From Oceanobacter sp. (lineage in GTDB: Bacteria > Pseudomonadota > Gammaproteobacteria > Pseudomonadales > Oceanobacteraceae), in the NCBI GenBank assembly GCA_002733645.1, contig NVWL01000005.1, positions 1 through 64,000 on the forward strand: a DNA stretch of 64,000 bases. The letters run 5' to 3'. The translations under genes and the position numbers were made by a program. Shown here piece by piece: positions 1 to 5,690 of the stretch. Each line of letters opens with the position of its first letter. The first letter of the stretch is position 1. A model generated the notes under the pieces. It saw only the letters and a program-made list of their open reading frames with translations, was not told the origin of the DNA and did no database searches.

Positions 1-144
1 CCGAGACTCCTCTACGGACTGCCTTGCCAAAAACTCTTTAATCGCTTGATTTATAAGATAATTCTTACTTCTATCTAGCTTGCTAGCTAAAAATTCAAGC
101 GGCTTATCTATGTCATCTGCTAGCCGAATACTTGTAATACCCAT
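1..144 (-). CDS. Ribbon-helix-helix (CopG/RelB-like) antitoxin, 3' end outside window
   Basis: The first 48 codons are visible, from ATG at 144 to the window edge. The start MGITSIRLADDID is the beta-strand of a ribbon-helix-helix DNA-binding domain, followed by two short helices (LEFLASKLDRSKNYLI, then NQAIKEFLARQ), the usual pattern of small antitoxins of RelBE/ParDE-type modules. Such antitoxins bind their own promoter and neutralise a partner toxin encoded just downstream, which here would lie left of position 1. The gene is the first of integron cassette 5, only about 70 bases inside the cassette border, and toxin-antitoxin cassettes with their own promoter are typical of large chromosomal integrons. 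The toxin itself is not seen, so the pairing is inferred. Confidence 0.7.
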   Translation of the reverse strand, partial: MGITSIRLADDIDKPLEFLASKLDRSKNYLINQAIKEFLARQSVEESR

Positions 145-157
145 TGAAACGCTCTCC

Positions 158-186
158 TGTACTAGTCTGTAATACATTTTAGTACA
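158..186 (-). promoter_or_regulatory. Inverted repeat upstream of the antitoxin gene, possible autoregulatory operator
   Basis: TGTACTA at 158-164 and TAGTACA at 180-186 are perfect inverted arms with a 15-nt spacer; the spacer contains a related TGTAATACA. The repeat begins 14 nt upstream of the antitoxin ATG, the usual place for the operator that a ribbon-helix-helix antitoxin binds. The site is seen; its function is inferred. Confidence 0.45.
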
Positions 187-211
187 TGTGATCACTCAAG
201 GCTAGAGTGAT

Positions 212-292
212 TTATAACGCCCACATAAAAGGCGAGCGACAGCGAGTCCAGTCCACGTTTTTTGTGGGCGATTTTTAATGTGTTTGTTATAT
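212..292 (-). other. attC site A (end of kinase cassette 4)
   Basis: The outer core sites are TTATAAC (212-218) and GTTATAT (286-292). Inside them CGCCCACATAAAA near the left pairs with TTTTTTGTGGGCG near the right, and the middle holds the variable GAGCGACAGCGAGTCC stretch. On the minus strand the site reads TAAC...GGGCGTTA, the order expected for an attC at the 3' end of a minus-strand cassette. The gene of cassette 4 stops 6 nt before it. Length is 81 bp. Confidence 0.8.
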
Positions 293-297
293 GCAAT

Positions 298-822
298 TTA
301 TTGCACATTTTTCTCAACAAAACTATTTAACTCAGAAATCGACCGAATAACATACAGTGTCTTGTTTGCCGATAGTTTTTCCAGATTTTGCAAGAAATCC
401 TTGTTCCAAAATCTAGGGCAAAGCTTTAATACCTTGTAGCTATTAAGTGTCCCCTTTAATACAGAACTCCCATCAGGCCAACCTTCTGGTTTTTTGACTA
501 ACCCTTTAATGAGCCGCTTGGTCACTAACCAATAGGTGACCAAGTAGGGCAATTCTATATAGATAAGAGTATCGGCTTCTTCCAAGCGCCTATGGAAAGA
601 ATTCAATGAATTTATTGGGCCAAAGCCTTCAATAATCCACTCTTCGGAGGAGAGAATGTTCTCGTGCGCCTCTTCATAGCTTTCCCTATCTACCTCTTGG
701 CCATTCTGTTCATATAAAATTGAATCCAAAGCATACAATTTTATTCCGGTAGCTGATGCAAGTCTTTTGCTTAAAGTGGATTTCCCATTAGCTGGCTTAC
801 CAAAGACTGCTACTTTTTTCAT
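298..822 (-). CDS. P-loop nucleotide kinase-like protein (adenylate kinase/FlaR-like), integron cassette gene
   Basis: A 174-aa protein with an N-terminal Walker A loop GKPANGKST (residues 8-16) directly after a first beta strand, which is the layout of small nucleoside and adenylate kinase-like P-loop proteins often annotated as topology modulation or FlaR-like proteins. The segment EEWIIEGF near residue 60 fits the second strand of that fold. The substrate cannot be told from sequence. The start ATG at 820-822 has an AGGA-like site before it (CTTGGAGGAACTAG on the minus strand). It is the only recognisable gene of cassette 4 and its stop lies 6 nt from attC site A, a normal cassette arrangement. 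Family assignment is fairly secure; biological role is unknown. Confidence 0.7.
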   Translation of the reverse strand: MKKVAVFGKPANGKSTLSKRLASATGIKLYALDSILYEQNGQEVDRESYEEAHENILSSEEWIIEGFGPINSLNSFHRRLEEADTLIYIELPYLVTYWLVTKRLIKGLVKKPEGWPDGSSVLKGTLNSYKVLKLCPRFWNKDFLQNLEKLSANKTLYVIRSISELNSFVEKNVQ

Positions 823-863
823 TCTAGTTCCTCCAAGGACTATTACCCAGAGGCAGAAATAGA

Positions 864-886
864 AAACCCGCCTCTTGGGCGGGTTT
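864..886 (-). terminator. Hairpin with T-tract upstream of the cassette-4 gene
   Basis: AAACCCGCC (864-872) and GGCGGGTTT (878-886) form a 9-bp stem with a 5-nt loop. On the minus strand it is followed by TTTTCTATTTC, so it looks like a Rho-independent terminator for transcripts coming from the integrase side. It lies 5' of the kinase gene inside cassette 4, so it would insulate that gene from read-through. Confidence 0.6.
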
Positions 887-1000
887 GATAAATTAGTGAC
901 GCATCAAAAATCCCACCATTCCTATGGAATGATGATAATTCGAACTGCCTGTTTCGTAGAATTTGTATGCATTCGTTCATTTTGATTAAGGAGTATTTCA

Positions 1001-1093
1001 ATGTCAACTGAAGATTTGATAAGAGTATCTTTGTTCAAACATAACGCCAAGCTCTGCGGAAATTTAGGAGCGCTGCGAGTAAATTTTCCGTAG
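1001..1093 (+). CDS. Possible 30-aa peptide or truncated gene start running into attC B
   Basis: ATG at 1001 follows a strong ribosome-binding site (TTAAGGAG, 7 nt spacing) and opens a 30-codon frame that ends at TAG 1091-1093 inside attC site B. It is opposite in direction to the cassette-4 gene. The peptide resembles nothing I recognise. It may be the 5' remnant of a gene whose body was lost when the cassette border formed, or a small cassette peptide. The good start signal is seen; expression is unknown. Confidence 0.25.
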   Translation: MSTEDLIRVSLFKHNAKLCGNLGALRVNFP

Positions 1094-1109
1094 CAGCACC
1101 TTGTTATAT
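1039..1109 (-). other. attC site B (end of three-gene cassette 3)
   Basis: Core sites ACATAAC (1039-1045) and GTTATAT (1103-1109) bound a 71-bp imperfect palindrome. GCTCTGCGGAAATTTA on the left pairs with TAAATTTTCCGTAGCAGC on the right. Its R'' (ATATAAC on the minus strand) matches the border GTTATAT at 3247-3253, which shows that cassette 3 runs from 3252 to 1045. Confidence 0.85.
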
Positions 1110-1134
1110 TTTTCCCCGGTCATACTCTTGTGGT

Positions 1135-2004
1135 TCAAGAAGACCATTCCTGCGAAAATGCCTTTGTTAAATGCTGCATAACCAGTTTTATTCTTTCAAC
1201 ATTGCGTAGATCAGGGTGTGTTAACAACCATAGGTTACTGGGTTTATTCTCCTGAACGCCAAATAGCCTTGTTATTTCTGGTCGAAGTTGGTCGTCAGGC
1301 AAAAAAGCCAGACCCTGGCCTGATTCTGCAAAGTAAGACATCGCGATCAGATCATCACAGCGTGTTATAACTTGATCAGCAAAGTGTTTATCCAGCCAGA
1401 CGAATGCTGGCAGATTGCGCATTGCTCCTGTAGCACCAATTAAAGAATGATTTATCAACTCATCCTTATCGTTAGGCAACCCAAATTTATCTGCATATCT
1501 TTTGCTGCCAAACACACTCCAATTAAGGGTACTTACCTGTCTTCCAACCAAGTGTTCTGGCGGTGAAGATGTTGCTCTCACCGCAATATCAGCTTGACGA
1601 TTCGACATATTGAATTCTTGATTACTCACCAATAACTCGATGTGTATTTCCGGATAAAGGCTATTAAATTCGGAAATATAGCGCGGCAAATAGCGATAAG
1701 CGATATTGTTGGGTGCAGTGATCTTCACGATACCCTTGGGTTGAAAATCCTTGCCAACAATGTAGCGACCTATGCTATCAAAAGAATTCTCGATATTTTG
1801 TGCGAGGTCAAGTAGTTCGTGTCCCAATGTTGTCAATTCGTAGCGGTTATTGATACGTTCAAATAGCTGCCCACCGATTTCTGCCTCAAAGGCATTCAAA
1901 CGCCGGAAAATAGTCGTGTGATTAACATCGAGATCATTCGCCGCCGCAGATAAAGATCCACGACGAGCAATCGACAGAAACACTTTCAATGAATTCCAAT
2001 CCAT
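1135..2004 (-). CDS. LysR-family transcriptional regulator
   Basis: A 289-aa LysR-type regulator. The N-terminal winged helix-turn-helix covers about residues 1-60 (MDWNSLKVFLSIARRGSLSAA, then LDVNHTTIFRRL), and the rest is a periplasmic-binding-protein-like effector domain. I take the ATG at 2004, which gives the usual MDWNSLKVF opening; an upstream ATG at 2025 would add seven unlikely residues. It is divergent from doxX-gst across 113 nt holding a palindrome, so it very likely controls that pair and itself. The inducer is unknown. All three genes lie in one integron cassette, in which this regulator reads in the array direction and the other two against it. Confidence 0.88.
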   Translation of the reverse strand: MDWNSLKVFLSIARRGSLSAAANDLDVNHTTIFRRLNAFEAEIGGQLFERINNRYELTTLGHELLDLAQNIENSFDSIGRYIVGKDFQPKGIVKITAPNNIAYRYLPRYISEFNSLYPEIHIELLVSNQEFNMSNRQADIAVRATSSPPEHLVGRQVSTLNWSVFGSKRYADKFGLPNDKDELINHSLIGATGAMRNLPAFVWLDKHFADQVITRCDDLIAMSYFAESGQGLAFLPDDQLRPEITRLFGVQENKPSNLWLLTHPDLRNVERIKLVMQHLTKAFSQEWSS

Positions 2005-2018
2005 ACAACATCCCGTGC

Positions 2019-2034
2019 ATTGCAATTATGCAAT
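2019..2034. promoter_or_regulatory. Palindrome between lysR and doxX, likely LysR-type operator
   Basis: ATTGCA-ATTA-TGCAAT is an exact inverted repeat in the divergent lysR/doxX spacer, and two more TTTTGC/TTGCA half-sites follow at 2039-2054. LysR regulators bind such AT-rich dyads (T-N11-A class) next to their own gene. The dyad is seen; binding is inferred. Confidence 0.5.
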
Positions 2035-2117
2035 AATATTTTGCATATTTTGCTAATTTACCACCAATAACGCAAGACGCATACTCTACAGTACTTACTT
2101 AAACGGAGATAACCACC

Positions 2118-2558
2118 ATGAACCGCTTACTCAATCCAGATACCGGCGCATTTATCGTAAGAGTTACCCTCGGCACCGTACTCCTGGCACACAGTCTCTA
2201 CCTGAAACTGGTCGTGTTTACCTTGCCTGGCACTGCACAGTTTTTTGGCTCAATCGGATTACCGGAAATGCTAGCCTATATTGTTTTTCTTGTTGAAGCG
2301 ATCGTTGGTATGGCCCTTCTACTGGGTTTCAAGACAAGGATTTTTTCTGCACTCGTTATACCCGTTTTACTTGGCGCGACCTGGGCACACTCATCCAATG
2401 GATGGTTGTTCACTAACGCTGGAGGGGGTTGGGAATACCCACTACTGCTCACCTTCATGGCAGTCGCACAGATCGGCCTAGGCGATGGGAAGTACGCAAT
2501 TAGTCATTGTTTTTATCAAAATAATCACAGCTCAGCTAATAGGAAAACCATGCCATGA
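2118..2558 (+). CDS. DoxX family membrane protein
   Basis: A 146-aa hydrophobic protein with about four membrane helices and the DoxX pattern: an early RVTLGTVLLAHSLYLK helix, a loop with FFGSIGLPE, then a helix rich in E/G (VEAIVGMALLLG). DoxX-type proteins are inner-membrane proteins linked in several bacteria to thiol or oxidative stress, often with regulators and redox enzymes. The ATG at 2118 follows ACGGAGATAACCACC. Its last codons overlap the next gene by 4 nt (ATGA), so it is translationally coupled to the glutathione transferase. It is probably controlled by the divergent LysR protein. Confidence 0.85.
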   Translation: MNRLLNPDTGAFIVRVTLGTVLLAHSLYLKLVVFTLPGTAQFFGSIGLPEMLAYIVFLVEAIVGMALLLGFKTRIFSALVIPVLLGATWAHSSNGWLFTNAGGGWEYPLLLTFMAVAQIGLGDGKYAISHCFYQNNHSSANRKTMP

Positions 2559-3235
2559 AACAACAAAATTTCCACCTCGTTACCCACGCCTTATGTCCAT
2601 ACGTGCAACGTTCAATTATCACTTTGGAAGAAAAGAGTATCGTCTATACCAGATCCGACATTGATCTTGCCAATAAACCGACCTGGTTTAAACAAAAATC
2701 ACCGATGGGAAGGGTTCCGGTTCTACTAGTTGATGAAAACCGCACCCTGTTTGAATCAGCGGTCATTTGCGAGTATTTAGATGAAGTGACACCCGGTTCT
2801 TTACACCCGACTGACAGATTAGAGAAAGCGTATCACAGAGCGTGGATAGAGTTTGGCTCCGACATACTGCAAAGTATCGCCAGCCTCTACAACGCAAAAG
2901 ACAGCGCAAGCTTCCATAAAATTCATGCTGAAATACACAGTAAATTCCGAATTATTGAAGGGGAAATTTCTGGCACCCCATTTTTTACAGGTGAACAGCT
3001 TCATTTGATAGACGCTGTGTATGGCCCAATTTTTCGGTATTTTGATGTATTCGACAGCTTCACTGATTTGAATACTTTTACCAATTTACCTAAGTGTCAG
3101 TTGTGGCGTAGCGCATTGAGACAACGGAAATCTGTTCAGCAGGCGGTTGCAGGAAATTACCCGGCTCTTTTAGTCCAATTTTTAAAAAATAGAGATAGTT
3201 ATATATCACAGCTTATTCTGACAGACGGCATGTAG
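2555..3235 (+). CDS. Glutathione S-transferase family protein
   Basis: A 226-aa protein with an N-terminal thioredoxin-like half holding CPYVQR (about residues 14-19, the redox or GSH-facing site of omega-like transferases), the cis-proline motif GRVPVL and the ESAVICEYLDE glutathione-binding segment, then an all-helical C-terminal half. It probably conjugates glutathione to, or reduces, an electrophilic substrate in the cytoplasm. The 4-nt overlap with doxX makes one unit. Its 3' end lies 11 nt before attC site C and it points toward the integrase, opposite to the normal cassette gene direction. Confidence 0.85.
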   Translation: MKQQNFHLVTHALCPYVQRSIITLEEKSIVYTRSDIDLANKPTWFKQKSPMGRVPVLLVDENRTLFESAVICEYLDEVTPGSLHPTDRLEKAYHRAWIEFGSDILQSIASLYNAKDSASFHKIHAEIHSKFRIIEGEISGTPFFTGEQLHLIDAVYGPIFRYFDVFDSFTDLNTFTNLPKCQLWRSALRQRKSVQQAVAGNYPALLVQFLKNRDSYISQLILTDGM

Positions 3236-3246
3236 TTGCCAGAAAA

Positions 3247-3351
3247 ATATAACGCCCGGCTCACCGAGCAAATTTTTGATGGCGGCTTTTGTGCGTGTTT
3301 TTGCACAAAAGGTGACAGCGGAAATTTGTCCGGTGCAGCCGCTTGTTAAAT
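3247..3351 (-). other. attC site C (end of DUF1643 cassette 2)
   Basis: Core sites ATATAAC (3247-3253) and GTTAAAT (3345-3351) bound a 105-bp palindrome-like element. GCTCACCGAGCAAATTTTTG on the left half pairs loosely with the GACAGCGGAAATTTGTCCGG region on the right. R'' (ATTTAAC on the minus strand) is the exact complement of the cassette-2 start GTTAAAT at 3838-3844. The stop codon of the cassette gene (3346-3348) lies inside this R'' box. Confidence 0.85.
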
Positions 3352-3852
3352 GCTCATTGGCACTGGTTCTATATCGGCTTTTTGATACAGTGGGTGCGCA
3401 GGTTCACCTGATTTATTTAATTTTAAACAATGTAAGTTCGGTAGAAGATCTTTTACTTGTTGAGAGCGGCCTAGATATGAACCATCGTTACCCCAGGCTG
3501 CCACAACCATACCAGCCTCATTTGATAGTTTTTTTAGCCAGTCATTATTTTCAGAACCTATTGGGTCTGTTGCGGCCTTCATATCATTTGGTTCAGTTGC
3601 ACGATAAGCAAAAATATTTGCCATGCACACACCACCAAAACCCCATGACTTAGCATAATTAATACATCTAGTTAGCGTTGGGTCATCGGTTGTTTCGTCT
3701 GCTGTTGACGGATTTAACCCCACAAACATTACATATGGTTTTGAATCATCCCACGTTCGCCATAAAGCAAAACGATATTTCCTGCACTCCGACAATTTTG
3801 CTGTGTTTTTCAATGCTTGCGCCTTACTTGATTTGACATTTAACGCCCGCAT
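3346..3852 (-). CDS. DUF1643 family protein, integron cassette gene
   Basis: A protein of up to 168 aa carrying the DUF1643 signature: MFVGLNPSTADETTDDPT followed by CINYAKSWGFGG and later an AAWGNDG segment. The family is widespread on mobile elements; its biochemical role is not established. The reading frame opens with an ATG at 3850-3852 that lies inside the attC of the neighbouring cassette, so the first three codons come from DNA that changes whenever the cassette moves. The next in-frame start candidate is a TTG near codon 14 (LKNTAK). Stop TAA overlaps attC site C. Whether translation begins in the upstream attC is open. Confidence 0.8.
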   Translation of the reverse strand: MRALNVKSSKAQALKNTAKLSECRKYRFALWRTWDDSKPYVMFVGLNPSTADETTDDPTLTRCINYAKSWGFGGVCMANIFAYRATEPNDMKAATDPIGSENNDWLKKLSNEAGMVVAAWGNDGSYLGRSQQVKDLLPNLHCLKLNKSGEPAHPLYQKADIEPVPMSI

Positions 3853-3909
3853 TTGCGGCTGGTTTGGAGCGCAGCGGAAAACCAGTCCGACAACATGCGC
3901 TTGTTATAG
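3838..3909 (-). other. attC site D (end of first cassette)
   Basis: Core sites ATTTAAC (3838-3844; GTTAAAT on the minus strand, a perfect GTTRRRY) and GTTATAG (3903-3909) bound a 72-bp palindrome: CGCATTTGCGGCTGGTTT pairs with AAACCAGTCCGACAACATGCG. R'' CTATAAC is the exact complement of GTTATAG at 5372-5378, which fixes cassette 1 as 3844-5377. Confidence 0.9.
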
Positions 3910-3953
3910 GGCAACACACAAACCTGGCTAATGTTTTTTGCTATCATAGTGGA

Positions 3954-5327
3954 CTAGTACTTTCCAAGTATGAATCCCAGCGCCGCACCGGCAGCCAGCC
4001 AGCCCCATGAAAATGAGCTTTTCTGATAGAGCTTTCCTAAATGCTCGCCAATCTGCTGAAGCTCTATCCGTAAATCATTGAGTATACTGTTGTCGCCGAA
4101 TTCATTAGACTCTTGATATTCATCTTTGTCGCCAAGTAGAGCTTTATGTAACTCGGCAACTTGGGTATTTAGATACTCTAAACGCTTCTCTCGCCGCTCG
4201 TCCGGATCTTCAATTTCTTCAAATGGCAGCTCTCCTGACCAGCTATCTTTGAACCATTCAGGATGTTTCGCAGAAAGGTATTCTGCTCTAGAGTTGAAAA
4301 AATTCGGGTAATCCATTCTGCTATGTTCATCAGGTGCATCCCAGCATGCCTGTTTTAAAGCACTTCTTGTTTCTTCGCTCATGAAAAAAGAGTCATTGTA
4401 AATGGCGGAATCCAGAAATTCTTTCCCGTCTTTATCAAAACCATCAGATACATCATCAGGTTTTGCCCATTTTAAATTGGCGTAATATCCCTTTCTGAGG
4501 GCCACATCGTCATGGTTTTTTAAATCTTTAAATTCATCGCTATAGTTCCCAACAATCTTTACAAGAGCAGTACGTACATATGAGAAGGTCTCATCATCTT
4601 TCTCATCAGTAGACCGCCAGCGGTCTACTACATCCAGCGCTTTCATATCATGTGGGCCATCAGGTACTAATCGATCTGAAAGATAGCTAAGAACATGTGC
4701 AGCTCTTTTATTTACAGGAAACTCCTTAAAAAGACGCCAAGCCGCTGAAAAAACAGCGTTGTATCTATACTCATCATAACCATCCATCCAAGTACTACTA
4801 TAAGGGGTGGATAATCTTTCATTTCTAGCGCTCATCGCCACCATACTTATCCATAGGTTTTCATTCACATTGGAAAAGTGACCGGATTTTTCATACACAG
4901 CCTCTAGTATTTCAGAGGGTAAGAATTTATTACTTAAAAGCTCGTGTAATAGCGTAATTCCATCATCGTCGGTTTCAGATTTTTCGTTTTTCCTTTCTTC
5001 TTCTTCTATTAATGCTGGAATAACGTCATCATTCAAGACCCAGCTTTCATCTAGAAGAATTGGTTTAACCGACCTTCCAGATAATGCCGCGCGTTTAATT
5101 ATTGGATCGTCTGATTTAAAGAGTGAGTAGCCAACAGTGGGCACTTCCCCATAAAGGGCAAGACCTAAATTTATCAATTTTTCATTGCGTGACAATAGAG
5201 AGCTTTCAAGTTGGTCTCTGCTCTCATCACTCAAAGTATGCTTTTTTACTATATTATTCTTAAGCCACTCAAACACATATTCCGGTGCAGCATTCACCAA
5301 CTGATATTCAATTGCCCATAATTCCAT
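3954..5327 (-). CDS. Unknown acidic protein with C-terminal membrane anchor, first-position cassette gene
   Basis: A 457-aa protein I do not recognise. It is rich in Asp and Glu, mostly helical in look, with an EEEERKNEKSETDDD charged patch near residue 110, a YDEYRYNAVF segment near 185, a predicted coiled coil around 380-440 (EDPDERREKRLEYLNTQVAE), and one C-terminal hydrophobic helix GWLAAGAALGFILG with a glycine zipper, ending in KY. That layout suggests a tail-anchored cytoplasmic protein. Two starts are possible: ATG 5331-5333 sits too close to the AAAGG site, while ATG 5325-5327 is 7 nt from it and is preferred. The gene is unusually long for a cassette. A defence role is possible since integron cassettes often carry anti-phage genes, but nothing in the sequence proves it. 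Confidence 0.75.
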   Translation of the reverse strand: MELWAIEYQLVNAAPEYVFEWLKNNIVKKHTLSDESRDQLESSLLSRNEKLINLGLALYGEVPTVGYSLFKSDDPIIKRAALSGRSVKPILLDESWVLNDDVIPALIEEEERKNEKSETDDDGITLLHELLSNKFLPSEILEAVYEKSGHFSNVNENLWISMVAMSARNERLSTPYSSTWMDGYDEYRYNAVFSAAWRLFKEFPVNKRAAHVLSYLSDRLVPDGPHDMKALDVVDRWRSTDEKDDETFSYVRTALVKIVGNYSDEFKDLKNHDDVALRKGYYANLKWAKPDDVSDGFDKDGKEFLDSAIYNDSFFMSEETRSALKQACWDAPDEHSRMDYPNFFNSRAEYLSAKHPEWFKDSWSGELPFEEIEDPDERREKRLEYLNTQVAELHKALLGDKDEYQESNEFGDNSILNDLRIELQQIGEHLGKLYQKSSFSWGWLAAGAALGFILGKY

Positions 5328-5386
5328 TCGCATACCTTTAATATTTACTTACCGCTCTGGCTTCATCAGCCCTATAACAGCTTAAT

Positions 5387-5621
5387 AGTGTGCTGGCACA
5401 CTTTCCCGAAACTAATAAAAGTCCGTAAAAGTTGTAACCTATTGATTTAAAAGGGGCATATTCCATTACACTGCTAATCCATTCTGTGAAAGTGTGCGCG
5501 CACACTATTTCGGTTACTGTTGGCACACTAACTTGTAAACCAAGTTTGTAACTTACTGATTTAAGTGAAGTTTAAGCTATCACCCACTGGCAAAGCGTGC
5601 AACTCAATTTGTAAAGTGTGC
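5387..5621. repeat. Cluster of six AGTGTGC half-sites, including two 16-bp palindromes, in attI region
   Basis: AGTGTGCTGGCACACT at 5387-5402 and AGTGTGCGCGCACACT at 5491-5506 are palindromes; single GCACACT and AGTGTGC copies lie at 5523-5529 and 5615-5621. The first palindrome starts 9 bp from the recombination point. They may bind the integrase, a nucleoid protein or a dedicated regulator of the cassette promoter. The repeats are seen; the binder is unknown. Confidence 0.7.
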
Positions 5622-5630
5622 CACAATTTC

Positions 5631-5667
5631 TTGCCTTTGTAAAAATATACTGTATAAATAAACAGTA
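5631..5667 (+). promoter_or_regulatory. Integrase promoter with consensus LexA box
   Basis: A -35 TTGCCT (5631-5636), 16-nt spacer and -10 TATAAA (5653-5658) form a sigma70 promoter. A perfect LexA box, CTGT-N8-ACAG at 5650-5665, lies in a 20-bp palindrome and covers the -10. Integrase expression should therefore be repressed by LexA and released in the SOS response, as known for other integrons. Confidence 0.88.
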
Positions 5668-5690
5668 CGCCTTTACATTGGAGGTCACGG

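Larger units (their letters stand above)
5372..5690. other. attI region and cassette promoter zone
   Basis: The 319 nt between the first cassette and the integrase start hold no convincing gene. The recombination junction is GTTATAG (minus strand) at 5372-5378. The rest carries two degenerate copies of a unit made of a 16-bp palindrome followed by a stretch near AAGTTTGTAACYTAYTGATTTAA (5429-5450 and 5542-5564), and the integrase promoter at the right. A minus-strand frame of 62 codons (5338-5526, GTG start) spans the junction and stops 10 nt before the first cassette gene; it has no ribosome-binding site. I could not identify a clear Pc promoter. Confidence 0.65.

Noticed and set aside
3276-3653. 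Plus-strand frame of 125 codons starting in attC C
   Set aside because: It runs through the attC and antisense to the DUF1643 gene, which has clear family motifs.
5338-5526. 62-codon frame across attI as a leader gene for the first cassette
   Set aside because: GTG start without a ribosome-binding site, and composition dominated by the AGTGTGC repeats. A translational leader role like the short attI1 frames is possible but unsupported.
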